This document shows, one piece after another, positions 50,988 to 58,849 of a DNA stretch of 64,000 nucleotides. Position 1 is the stretch's first letter. Each line of letters begins with the position of its first letter. The DNA is taken from the NCBI GenBank assembly GCA_002434305.1, contig DJJU01000012.1, positions 124,001-188,000 on the forward strand, written 5' to 3'. This stretch comes from Alicycliphilus sp. UBA6560. Its GTDB lineage: Bacteria > Pseudomonadota > Gammaproteobacteria > Burkholderiales > Burkholderiaceae_C. The notes under the pieces were generated by a model. It worked only from the letters and a program-made list of their open reading frames with translations. It had not been told where the DNA came from and ran no database searches. The position numbers and the translations under genes were made by a program.

Positions 50988-52019
50988 ATGCAAAAGCCGC
51001 AAATTTTATCGACCCCCGCTCCTGCCCCTGCCTTCGACGCCTGCCACGTCGGCGTGGTGCTGCGCGCCGTGCTGTTCGTGCAGCTGGTGCTGGGCGTGGG
51101 CGCCCTGTTCGGCCCGGGCGGCCTGGCCGACTGGATGGCGCGGCTGGCGCTGTTGACCGGCGTGGCCCTGCCGGCCACGCTGGCCTGGCTGCTGACGGCC
51201 TGCGCCGCCGGCCGCGCCCTGGCCGGCCTGCCGGCCACGCTGCAGTACGGCGCGGGCGTGCTGCTGGGCGCGCTGGCCGGCCTGGGCGCCTGCGCCCTGC
51301 TGGCGCTGGCCGACCCGGCCATGCAGCTGTCCCCCCCCTGGCTGGCCGGCGCGGCCACAGGGGCGCTGCTGGCAGCGCTGCTCGTGGCCGCCCTGGCGCT
51401 GCGCGCCCGCGCCCGCCTGCCTGCGGCCACCACGGCGCGGCTGACGGAGCTGCAGGCGCGCATCCGTCCGCACTTCCTGTTCAACACGCTCAACAGCGCC
51501 ATCACCCTGGTGCGCGATGAGCCGGCGCGCGCCGAGGCGCTGCTGGAAGACCTGAGCGACCTGTTCCGCCACGCCCTGGTCGAGCAGGGCGAGGCCGTGA
51601 CGCTGCACGAAGAGGTGGAACTGGCGCGCAAGTACCTGGACATCGAGCAGGTGCGCTTTGGCGAGCGCATGCGCGTGCAGTGGGTGCTGGACGAGCGCGC
51701 GGGCGGCGCGCGCGTGCCGCCGCTGCTGCTGCAGCCGCTGGTGGAAAACGCCGTCAAGCACGGCGTGGAGCCCAGCGTGCGCGGCACGACCAAGCTGCGC
51801 ATCGCCACCGAGCTGCGCGGCGGCCGGGTGGTGCTGACCATCACCAACACCCTGCCGGCCGGCGCGGATGCCACCGCGCAGGACGGCCCGCGCGGCCACG
51901 GCATCGCCCTGGCCAACGTGCGAGACCGCCTGCGCCTGCTGCACGACGTGGACTGCGACTTCCGCGCCGGCCCGCAAGGCGGCCTGTACCACGTGCGCAT
52001 CGCCCTGCCGGCAGCCTGA
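50988..52019 (+). CDS. algZ: Membrane histidine kinase, LytS/AlgZ type
   Basis: 343 residues. Four to five hydrophobic segments lie in residues 20-140. The His_kinase domain has the phospho-acceptor His162 in RIRPHFLFNTLNS, and the ATPase part has PLVENAVKHGVEPS and RGHGIALANVRDRL. This is the LytTR-partner kinase type. Its likely cognate response regulator is at 56437, 4.4 kb downstream, with an oxidase module in between. The signal sensed is unknown. Named by similarity to AlgZ/FimS of the argH-algZ-algR locus of Pseudomonas. Confidence 0.88.
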   Translation: MQKPQILSTPAPAPAFDACHVGVVLRAVLFVQLVLGVGALFGPGGLADWMARLALLTGVALPATLAWLLTACAAGRALAGLPATLQYGAGVLLGALAGLGACALLALADPAMQLSPPWLAGAATGALLAALLVAALALRARARLPAATTARLTELQARIRPHFLFNTLNSAITLVRDEPARAEALLEDLSDLFRHALVEQGEAVTLHEEVELARKYLDIEQVRFGERMRVQWVLDERAGGARVPPLLLQPLVENAVKHGVEPSVRGTTKLRIATELRGGRVVLTITNTLPAGADATAQDGPRGHGIALANVRDRLRLLHDVDCDFRAGPQGGLYHVRIALPAA

Positions 52020-52053
52020 GAACGCACTCTTCCACGGCCGAGTGGCATCAGCC

Positions 52054-52108
52054 TTGACATGGACTTGTGCCCTTGCCGAAAAATTTCATGTAACGTGAAC
52101 CTTACAAT
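52054..52108 (+). promoter_or_regulatory. Candidate promoter/operator of the oxidase module
   Basis: Between the kinase stop (52019) and the ccoN-like start. A TTGACA box lies at 52054-52059 without a well-placed partner. TTCATGTAACGTGAA (52085-52099) is a 15-bp inverted repeat with one mismatch, and TACAAT follows at 52103-52108. The palindrome next to a TACAAT box could be an operator. It does not fit the FNR consensus TTGAT-N4-ATCAA. Confidence 0.35.
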
Positions 52109-52209
52109 CCGGCCGCCATGCATAGCACGGGGGCGCCTCTCCCTGATTGCGGTGCATCAAACACCTCTGACGCCCGGCACGCGCCACCCCACACCACGAG
52201 GAAACCGCC

Positions 52210-53865
52210 ATGGACAGTGCCGTCATGAGCCTGCTGGGGGCCTTCTTGCTGTCGATCATTGGACTGTTCGTGTTCATCTGGTCGATGCGCAAGGGCCTGC
52301 TGATGGAGAACCCCAGGGCCGCTTCGGTCATCTTCGCCAAGGGCGAGATCGGCAAGGTGGACGATCCCGCCCTGCACGCTGGCCACCGCGCCCAGCTGCA
52401 GGCCGCGGCCGTCGAGCCCGGCGACACGCTGCACGCGCCCGACGAGCAGGAGATCGCCCAGCGCATCGAGGCCGACCGCTCCAGCGCCTTTCCGGTGTTC
52501 ATGTTCATCGCCTTCGCCTGCCTGTGGCTGGTGCTGGGCTCGGTGGCGGGCCTGACCGCTTCGCTGAAGCTGCACATGCCCGACTGGCTGGTCAGCGAGG
52601 CCTGGATGACCTTCGGGCGTATCCGCACCGTGCACCTGACGGCCGTGCTCTACGGCTGGATCACCAACGCCTCGCTGGGCGTCATCGTCTGGCTGCTGCC
52701 GCGCCTAGTGCGCACGCCGCTGATGGGCGCCATGTGGGTCATGCTGGGCGGCGCGCTCATCAACGTGGCGATTGCCAGCGGCATCGGCGCCATCGGCGCC
52801 GGCTGGACGGACGGCATGGAATACCTGGAGATGCCCTGGCAGATCGGCCTGTTCATCGTGGCCGGCATGGTCTGCATCATCGGGCCAGTGCTGTACACGC
52901 TGGTCAACCGCAGGGTCGAGTCGCTGTACGTCACCGTCTGGTACCACGTCGCGGCCCTGCTGTGGATCACGCTGCTGTTCCTGGTGGCCAAGCTCCCGGG
53001 CGTGCACTTCGGCGTGCAGCAGGCGACCATGAACTGGTGGTACGGCCACAACGTGCTGGGCCTGTGGTTCACCCCTGTGAGCGTGGGCGCCATCTACTAC
53101 TTCCTGCCCAAGGTCATCGCCCGGCCGGTGCGCTCGTACAACCTGTCCATCCTGGGCTTTTGGACACTGGCCTTCTTCTACGCCCAGGTGGGCGGCCACC
53201 ACCTGGTGGGCGGGCCGGTGCCGGGCTGGCTGATCACCCTGTCCATCGTGCAGAGCATGATGATGATCATTCCGGTGGCGGCGTTTTCCATCAACATGGC
53301 CGGCACCATGCGGGGCCGCATGCATCTGGCGCTGCGCTCGCCCACGCTGCGCTTCATGATGTTCGGCGGGCTGATGTACATGCTGTCGTCGGTGCAGGGC
53401 TCGTTCGAGGCGCTGCGCTCCATCAACCAGGTCACGCACTTCACCCACTTCACGGTGGCCCACGCCCACCTGGGCGCTTACGGCTTCGTGACCATGGTGC
53501 TGTTCGGCGCCATCTATTTCATGATGCCGCGCGTGCTGCACTGGGAATGGCCCTACCCGCGCCTGATCACGCTGCAGTTCTGGCTGGCGGCCGTGGGCAT
53601 CCTGATCTACTTCGTCGGCCTTTCCATTGGCGGCTGGCTGCAGGGCGAATACATGCTGGATGCCAGCCGCCCCTTCATGGATTCTGTGGCCGTCACCCTG
53701 CCCTGGCTCAAGTCGCGCAGCCTGGGCGGCGCGCTGATGGTGGCCAGCCAGATCATCTTCGTCGGCCACTTCATGGCCATGGCGCTGCGCTTCGGGCCGG
53801 CGCGCACCGGCGCCGCGCTGTTCCGCGCGGGCGCCCACACGCTGGAGGTGGCCCATGGAAAATGA
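52210..53865 (+). CDS. ccoN: cbb3-like cytochrome c oxidase subunit I with N-terminal CcoS-like domain
   Basis: 551 residues; ribosome site GAGGAAA at 52198. Residues about 1-50 form a helix with FIWSMRKGLL then RAASVIF, resembling CcoS/FixS, which is normally a separate assembly protein. A hydrophilic linker to about 90 precedes the CcoN core. Ligand histidines are all visible: His142 (RTVHLTAV) and His418/His420 (VAHAHLG) for the hemes, and His280 (WWYGHN) and His330-331 (GGHH) for copper B. Tyr296/297 in IYYFLPK corresponds to the cbb3 cross-linked tyrosine, which supports oxygen reduction rather than nitric-oxide reduction. Its end overlaps the ccoO-like start by 11 bp. Confidence 0.88.
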   Translation: MDSAVMSLLGAFLLSIIGLFVFIWSMRKGLLMENPRAASVIFAKGEIGKVDDPALHAGHRAQLQAAAVEPGDTLHAPDEQEIAQRIEADRSSAFPVFMFIAFACLWLVLGSVAGLTASLKLHMPDWLVSEAWMTFGRIRTVHLTAVLYGWITNASLGVIVWLLPRLVRTPLMGAMWVMLGGALINVAIASGIGAIGAGWTDGMEYLEMPWQIGLFIVAGMVCIIGPVLYTLVNRRVESLYVTVWYHVAALLWITLLFLVAKLPGVHFGVQQATMNWWYGHNVLGLWFTPVSVGAIYYFLPKVIARPVRSYNLSILGFWTLAFFYAQVGGHHLVGGPVPGWLITLSIVQSMMMIIPVAAFSINMAGTMRGRMHLALRSPTLRFMMFGGLMYMLSSVQGSFEALRSINQVTHFTHFTVAHAHLGAYGFVTMVLFGAIYFMMPRVLHWEWPYPRLITLQFWLAAVGILIYFVGLSIGGWLQGEYMLDASRPFMDSVAVTLPWLKSRSLGGALMVASQIIFVGHFMAMALRFGPARTGAALFRAGAHTLEVAHGK

Positions 53866-54490
53866 AGTCAAGCTGACCGCGGGCGCCATGGTCACCCTGG
53901 GCCTGGCCACCGCTGCCCTGGTGGTGCTGCCCTACATCCAGGTGCGCGACGTGCCGCCGCCCGAAGGACTCAAGCCCTATACCAGCGCCGAGCTGCGCGG
54001 GCGCGCCGTCTACATCGCCAACGGCTGCGTGTACTGCCACACCCAGCAGCCGCGCGACAAGAGCTTCGGCCCCGATGCCGAGCGCGGCTGGGGCCGCGCC
54101 ACCGTGCCGGGCGACTACACCTACGACCGCCCGCACCTGCTGGGCAGCATGCGCACGGGCCCGGACCTGATGAACATCGGCGTGCGCCAGCCCAGCCGCG
54201 ACTGGCACCTGGGCCACCTGTACCAGCCGCGCGCCTACGTGCCCGGCTCCATCATGCCGGCCTACCCCTACCTGTTCGACGTCAAGGACAAGGCCGAGCC
54301 GGGCGAGGAGGCGCTCAAGCTGCCGCCGGGCTACGTGCCGCCGGGCAAGGTGGTGGTGGCCACGCCCGACGCGCAGGACCTGGTGAAGTACCTGCAGGCC
54401 CTCAACCGCAGCTACCCCGTGCTGCCGCCCGAGCCGCGCGAGGCGGCCGGCGCCGCAGCCCCTGCCGCCACGCCGGCGTCCGCATCCTGA
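53855..54490 (+). CDS. ccoO: CcoO-like membrane-anchored monoheme cytochrome c
   Basis: 211 residues. One N-terminal helix (TAGAMVTLGLATAALVVLP) anchors it. The heme motif is CVYCH (58-62) within AVYIANGCVYCHTQQ. The following RGWGRATVPGDYTYDRP and GSIMPAYPYLF, with the axial Met, are diagnostic of CcoO. An Ala/Pro-rich tail ends the protein. It feeds electrons to the subunit I encoded just upstream, which it overlaps by 11 bp. Confidence 0.93.
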   Translation: MENEVKLTAGAMVTLGLATAALVVLPYIQVRDVPPPEGLKPYTSAELRGRAVYIANGCVYCHTQQPRDKSFGPDAERGWGRATVPGDYTYDRPHLLGSMRTGPDLMNIGVRQPSRDWHLGHLYQPRAYVPGSIMPAYPYLFDVKDKAEPGEEALKLPPGYVPPGKVVVATPDAQDLVKYLQALNRSYPVLPPEPREAAGAAAPAATPASAS

Positions 54491-54501
54491 AAGGGCCTGC
54501 C

Positions 54502-55098
54502 ATGCAACCGTCCAATGACCGGCAAGCGCAGCAGCGCGAACACGCCGACCCCGAGGAGGCCATCCGTCCCATGCCGCTGCTGGCGGTGGGCGTCACGCTG
54601 GCCATGGTGGTTTTCGGCGTGCTGTACATCTTCTGGTCCGAGCCGCTGGAGGGCTCGCGCTTCGGCGACCAGCGCACCGTGACCGACCTGGCCGGCCCGG
54701 CCGCGCCGGCGGCGGGCGCGGCCGTGGACGGCAAGGCGCTTTTTGCCGCCCAGTGCGCGGCTTGCCACCAGGCCACGGGCAAGGGCCTGCCGGGCGTATT
54801 CCCGCCGCTGGACGGCTCGGAATGGGTGCACGGCGACACGCGGGTGCTGGCCAACATCCTGCTGCACGGCATCAACGGCGAGATCACCGTGGCAGGCACC
54901 AAGTACCAGGGCAGCATGCCGGCCTTCGCCCAGCTCAGCGACGACGAGCTGGCCGGTGTGGCCACGTACATCCGCTCCAGCTGGTCCAACAAAGCCGAGG
55001 CCGTGACGGCCGAGCTGTTCGCCCAGGAACGCGCCGCCAGCGACCGCAAGACGCCCTTCGAGGGCGGCGCCGCGCTGCAGGCCTTGAGCGCGCAATAA
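54502..55098 (+). CDS. Membrane-anchored small cytochrome c, probable third oxidase subunit
   Basis: 198 residues. A cytosolic tail (about 1-24), one transmembrane helix (about 25-45), then a monoheme class I cytochrome c domain with CAACH (85-89) and GSMPAF as axial Met motif. CcoP of classical cbb3 has two hemes and a conserved N-terminal WW motif; neither is present, so this is not CcoP but takes its place. It lies 11 bp after the ccoO-like gene. Confidence 0.88.
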   Translation: MQPSNDRQAQQREHADPEEAIRPMPLLAVGVTLAMVVFGVLYIFWSEPLEGSRFGDQRTVTDLAGPAAPAAGAAVDGKALFAAQCAACHQATGKGLPGVFPPLDGSEWVHGDTRVLANILLHGINGEITVAGTKYQGSMPAFAQLSDDELAGVATYIRSSWSNKAEAVTAELFAQERAASDRKTPFEGGAALQALSAQ

Positions 55099-55109
55099 AG
55101 AGCCAGACT

Positions 55110-55745
55110 GTGCTGCGCACCGCCGCCCTCAGCCTGCTGCTGGCCGCCTGCGGCTGGGCCGCCGCGGCCTGGCTGACGCACGACTTCCAGGTCTGGACCG
55201 ACGAGGGCGCACGCAGGCTGGAAGTGGCCCTGCGCCCCGTGCCCGTGCCACACGTCACCACGCAGGACAGCCGGGCGCGCAGCGCCACGCTGGCGCAGCT
55301 GCTGGCCGCCGAAGGTGAAGGCGGCGGCGCCACCATCGTGGACTTCATCTACACCCACTGCGAGACCGTCTGCCTGTCGCTGGGCAGCAGCTTCCAGCAG
55401 CTGCAGGCGGCACTGCAGTCCGGGCCGCCGGCCGGCGTGCGACTGCTGTCCATCAGCTTCGACGGCGGCCGCGATGATCCGGCCGCGCTGCAGCGCTATG
55501 CCAAGGGGCTGGCCGCCAACGAGCGGCTATGGCGCTTCGTGCGCGTGTCGGACGGCGCCGAGCAGCAGGCCCTGCTGCAGCGCCTGGGCGTGGTCGTCAT
55601 CCCCGACGGGCGCGGCGACTATGAGCACAACGCCGCGCTGCTGGTGTTCGACCGCAGCGGCCGGATGCGCCGCGTGTTCGACATGGCCGAGCAGCAGCTG
55701 GCTCTGGACTACGCGCGCCACCTGGCGCGCAGCACGGCGCCATGA
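55110..55745 (+). CDS. SCO1/SenC copper chaperone
   Basis: 211 residues from GTG 55110 (VLRTAALSLL), preceded by AAAGAG. The N-terminal hydrophobic segment with LLAAC could be a lipobox or a membrane anchor. The thioredoxin-like domain has the copper-binding CxxxC in THCETVC (Cys84, Cys88) and the later His in YEHNAAL. It should deliver copper to the CuB centre of the neighbouring subunit I. Its stop overlaps the next start (ATGA). Confidence 0.88.
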   Translation: MLRTAALSLLLAACGWAAAAWLTHDFQVWTDEGARRLEVALRPVPVPHVTTQDSRARSATLAQLLAAEGEGGGATIVDFIYTHCETVCLSLGSSFQQLQAALQSGPPAGVRLLSISFDGGRDDPAALQRYAKGLAANERLWRFVRVSDGAEQQALLQRLGVVVIPDGRGDYEHNAALLVFDRSGRMRRVFDMAEQQLALDYARHLARSTAP

Positions 55746-56380
55746 GCGCCCTTGCCGCACGGCTCCTGGCCGCGCCGCGCCTTGCACGGTGGCGGCTGGG
55801 CTGCACCGGCGCGCGCCAGGGCGTGGCGGGCGCCTTGCTGCTGGCGCTGCTGGCCCTGCCAGCGGTGCGCGCGCTGCTGGAAGCCAGCATGTGGCGCCAC
55901 ATGGTGCTGCAGTTCCCGCTGTGGATGCTGGCTGGCGCATTGCTGGCGGGCGCGCTGCCGGCCCGCGCCCGGGCCGCGCTGGCGCGCTGCAACGCCCACG
56001 GCATCAGCGGCCTGGTGGGCGTGGCGATGGTGCTGGCCGTCCTCATGGTGCCGCGGGCGCTGGACCTGGCGCTGCGCAGCACTCCGGCCGAGGCCCTCAA
56101 GTGCGCCGCCCTGGTGCTGGCCGGCGGCGCGCTGCGCCTGTCCTGGCAGGCGGCGGGGCGGGTGGTGCAGGGCTTTTTCCTGGGCAACGTGCTGCCCATG
56201 AGCTTCGTGGTCGGGCAGCTGTACGTGGACTCGCCCCTGCGCCTGTGCAACGCCTATCTGCTGGACGACCAGGAGCGCCTGGGCCGCTGGTTGATGGCGC
56301 TGGCCGCCGCCGTGGCGGTGGCCTGGGTGGCGCGGGTGTTCTGGGTGCTGGCGCGGCCCGAGTCCTGCAACACCCAATAG
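55742..56380 (+). CDS. Multispan membrane protein, CtaG(caa3)-like assembly factor (tentative)
   Basis: 212 residues with about six hydrophobic segments. SMWRHMVLQFPLWMLAG near 49-65, NAHGISGLVGV near 82 and VVGQLYVDSPLRLC followed by LLDDQERLGRWLMA near 155-185 recall the CtaG_Caa3 pattern (an HM pair, then DQxxxG with a following MW-like segment). Those proteins assist copper insertion in oxidases. The match is by eye only. Coupled to the Sco gene, so a part in maturation of this oxidase is likely. Confidence 0.5.
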   Translation: MSALAARLLAAPRLARWRLGCTGARQGVAGALLLALLALPAVRALLEASMWRHMVLQFPLWMLAGALLAGALPARARAALARCNAHGISGLVGVAMVLAVLMVPRALDLALRSTPAEALKCAALVLAGGALRLSWQAAGRVVQGFFLGNVLPMSFVVGQLYVDSPLRLCNAYLLDDQERLGRWLMALAAAVAVAWVARVFWVLARPESCNTQ

Positions 56381-56436
56381 GAAAACCGCCGCCCGCCGGC
56401 CTAAGATGCGCGCGGTTTTCTCACGCATCCCCCACC

Positions 56437-57192
56437 ATGCACATCCTCATCGTGGACGACGAACCCCTGGCGCGCAGCCGCCTGCGCCGGCTGCTGGCCG
56501 ACTGTGGCCCGCACTACCGGGTGGGCGAGGCGCAGCACGCGGCCGACGCGCTGGCGCAGCTGCAGGGGCCCGGCGCCAGTGCAGTGGACGTGGTGCTGCT
56601 GGACATCCACATGCCGGGCATGGACGGCATGGCGCTGGCGCACCAGCTGCGGGCGCTGCCCGAGCCGCCCGCCATCGTGTTCGTCACGGCCCACAGCGGC
56701 CACGCTTTAAGCGCCTTCGAGCTGGACGCCGTGGACTACCTGACCAAACCGGTGCGGCTGGAGCGCCTGCAGCAGGCGCTGGCCAAGGCCCGCCGCGCCG
56801 CGCCTACGGCGGCCGTGTCACCGCCGCCTGCGGCGGCACCCGTGGCGGCCGAGGCGCTGGTCATCCACGAGCGCGGCCACACCGAGCGCGTGCCCATGGC
56901 CGAGGTGCTATACCTGCGCGCGGAACTGAAATACGTGACCGTGCGCACGCCCTCGCGCAGCTACGTCATCGACGACCCCTTGACCGAGCTGGAGGCGCGC
57001 CACGCCGCGCACTTCCTGCGCGTGCACCGCAACACCCTGGTGGCGCGCCACGCCATGCGGGCGCTGGTGCGCCATGACGCGGGCGACGGCGAGGGCGAGG
57101 GCTGGGCCGTGCGCCTGCACGGCCTGGCCCAGCCCCTGCCGGTCTCGCGCCGGCAGGTGGCGGCCGTGCGCGAGGCCCTCAGCGACGGCTGA
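56437..57192 (+). CDS. algR: LytTR response regulator, AlgR/LytR type
   Basis: 251 residues from ATG 56437 (MHILIVDDEP). The receiver domain has acidic residues DDE at 7-9, phospho-acceptor Asp56 in LLDIHMPG and Lys104 in YLTKPVR. A Pro/Ala linker (about 116-140) leads to a LytTR DNA-binding domain with EVLYLRAELKYVTVRT and FLRVHRNTLVAR. It is the likely partner of the LytS-type kinase at 50988. Its stop is 7 bp from the converging ZIP gene. Confidence 0.9.
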   Translation: MHILIVDDEPLARSRLRRLLADCGPHYRVGEAQHAADALAQLQGPGASAVDVVLLDIHMPGMDGMALAHQLRALPEPPAIVFVTAHSGHALSAFELDAVDYLTKPVRLERLQQALAKARRAAPTAAVSPPPAAAPVAAEALVIHERGHTERVPMAEVLYLRAELKYVTVRTPSRSYVIDDPLTELEARHAAHFLRVHRNTLVARHAMRALVRHDAGDGEGEGWAVRLHGLAQPLPVSRRQVAAVREALSDG

Positions 57193-57199
57193 AACCGGC

Positions 57200-58006
57200 T
57201 CAGTGCACGTGCATCGCCAGGCTGACCAGCGTGACGGCCACGATGCCCACCGCCAGCCAGGCGATTTGCGCCAGGGTCTGCACCGCAGACAGCCGCTTTT
57301 GCAGCTGCGGGATGAGATCGGCCAAGGCCACGTAGATGAAGCTGCTGGAGGCGATGGTCAGGAAGTAGGGCAGCGCCGGCTCCCACTGTTCCACCACGAA
57401 ATAGCCGGCCAGGCCCCCAAGGACGGACACTGCCCCGGCCAGCGACACCTTCATCAGCGCCGCTTTGCGCCCCGCGCCGCGCTGACTCAGCACCACGAGA
57501 TCGCCCACGTGGTGCGGCACCTCGTGCGCCAGCACCGACAGCGCGGCCACCAGACCCAGCCGCATGTCGGCCACGAAGGCCGAGGCGATCAACACCCCGT
57601 CGCCAAAGCAGTGCACGCTGTCGCCGGTGATCAGTGCCCAGCCGCCCCCGCCATGGTGGTGATGATGATGGTGACCGTGGTCATGGCTGTGTTCGTGCTC
57701 GTGTTCGTGTGCGTCGCCGTGCTCGTGCCCGTGGTGCCACAGCTCGGCTTTCTCCAGTACGAAGAAGAACACCAGACCCAGCAGCAACGTGGCAAACAAC
57801 GACTCCACGCTGGCGCCGCCCTCGAAGGCCTCGGGCAGCAGGTGCATGAAGGCGGTGGCCAGCAGCGCGCCGGCGGCCAAGCTCAGCAAATGCTGCGGCC
57901 CTACGCGCCAGCGCCCGCCCAGGCCCAGGCGCAACAGGCCCGCAGCGATCCACACGCTGCCAATGCCGGCGGCCAGCGTGGCCCCGATGATTGCTACCAA
58001 TGTCAT
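57200..58006 (-). CDS. ZIP-family metal transporter
   Basis: 268 residues from ATG 58006, which lies in the edge of repeat copy m. Eight hydrophobic helices with a central His-rich cytosolic loop (about 115-145: alternate HE, HD and a run of seven His). Metal-site motifs are SVHCFGDGVLIA, a variant of HNxxDG with Cys in place of Asn, and AHEVPHHVGD. Family members import zinc, iron or other divalent metals. The nearby oxidase needs copper, not zinc, so no link is asserted. Confidence 0.87.
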   Translation of the reverse strand: MTLVAIIGATLAAGIGSVWIAAGLLRLGLGGRWRVGPQHLLSLAAGALLATAFMHLLPEAFEGGASVESLFATLLLGLVFFFVLEKAELWHHGHEHGDAHEHEHEHSHDHGHHHHHHHGGGGWALITGDSVHCFGDGVLIASAFVADMRLGLVAALSVLAHEVPHHVGDLVVLSQRGAGRKAALMKVSLAGAVSVLGGLAGYFVVEQWEPALPYFLTIASSSFIYVALADLIPQLQKRLSAVQTLAQIAWLAVGIVAVTLVSLAMHVH

Positions 58007-58056
58007 AGCTTCTCGCGCTTTCCCTGATTGCCTTTGAGGCCGATTTTGCCCAAAAA
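58003..58056. repeat. Dispersed element, copy m, at the ZIP start codon
   Basis: CATAGCTTCTCGCGCTT, spacer, ATTGCCTTTGAGGCCGATTTTGCC. The right arm is lost. The complement of CAT at 58004-58006 is the ZIP start codon, next to the conserved AGCT block. Minus orientation. Confidence 0.7.
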
Positions 58057-58225
58057 AACGGACCGCTGCGCCGACCGGCCTTTGGACCGAAGAAAGCGCG
58101 GTTGGCTGACGGCCATTGCCGCCCCCTGGGCGGAGGCGGTCGCGGCCGCTGCGGAGAACATCGCTCCACTGTTTCACGGCCACGCCGCCCCTCATGGCGA
58201 AATTGCCGCCTCGGAAAGGTCTCCC

Positions 58226-58729
58226 ATGCATTCACGCTCTTCGTCCCTGCACCTGCTGGCGCTGGCAGGTTGGCTGGCCTGCTGTTTCGCGGCCGCCGGT
58301 TTCGGCGGCATCGCCTCGGCGCAGGCGCCCGAGTTCTATGCCCAACTGGCCAAGCCCGCCTGGGCGCCGCCAGCCTCGCTGTTCGGACCGGTGTGGACAC
58401 TGCTTTACCTGCTGATGGCCGTGGCCGCCTGGCTGGTATGGCGCGCCTTCGACTCGCCGGCCCGCCGGCCCGGGCTGGCCCTGTTCGTGCTGCAGCTGGC
58501 GCTGAATGCGCTGTGGAGCTGGATGTTCTTCGCCTGGCACCAGGGCGGCCTGGCACTGGCCAACATCGCCATGCTGTGGGTGCTGATCGTTGCCACCATC
58601 GTGTTGTTCTGGCGCGCACGGCCGATGGCTGCGGCGCTGTTGGTGCCTTATCTGCTGTGGGTGAGCTTTGCCAGCGCACTCAACCTGGCAGTCTGGCGCA
58701 TGAACCCGCAGCTGCTGGGCGGCGGCTGA
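58226..58729 (+). CDS. tspO: TspO/MBR-family tryptophan-rich sensory protein
   Basis: 167 residues from ATG 58226 (MHSRSSSLHL), with AAAGG at 58215 as a possible ribosome site. Five transmembrane helices and the conserved KPAWAPPASLFGPVWTLLY, LNALWSWMFFAWH and PYLLWVSFASALNLAVWRMN segments, which line the tetrapyrrole/cholesterol pocket in the family. Bacterial TspO binds porphyrins and regulates photosynthesis or stress genes. Diverges from the ZIP gene. Confidence 0.92.
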   Translation: MHSRSSSLHLLALAGWLACCFAAAGFGGIASAQAPEFYAQLAKPAWAPPASLFGPVWTLLYLLMAVAAWLVWRAFDSPARRPGLALFVLQLALNALWSWMFFAWHQGGLALANIAMLWVLIVATIVLFWRARPMAAALLVPYLLWVSFASALNLAVWRMNPQLLGGG

Positions 58730-58849
58730 GCGCACGCGCGGCGGGCGAGCCGCCGGTCGCCCGCAGCAGCAGGTGCTTCCGTCCTACAGCGGCAGGCAGT
58801 CCGTTCCCAATACTGCCCAGGGTCGCCCATCAGAAAAAAGGCTCGAGCC

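Noticed and set aside
57650..57720. Direct tandem repeats in the His-rich region of the ZIP gene
   Set aside because: The near-repetitive bases simply encode the alternating His/Glu/Asp loop usual in ZIP transporters and are not an independent repeat array.
58730..58849. A Tat signal for the PaoA-like protein upstream of GTG 58850
   Set aside because: Codons upstream in frame give no twin-arginine motif or hydrophobic segment, so a longer secreted form is not supported.
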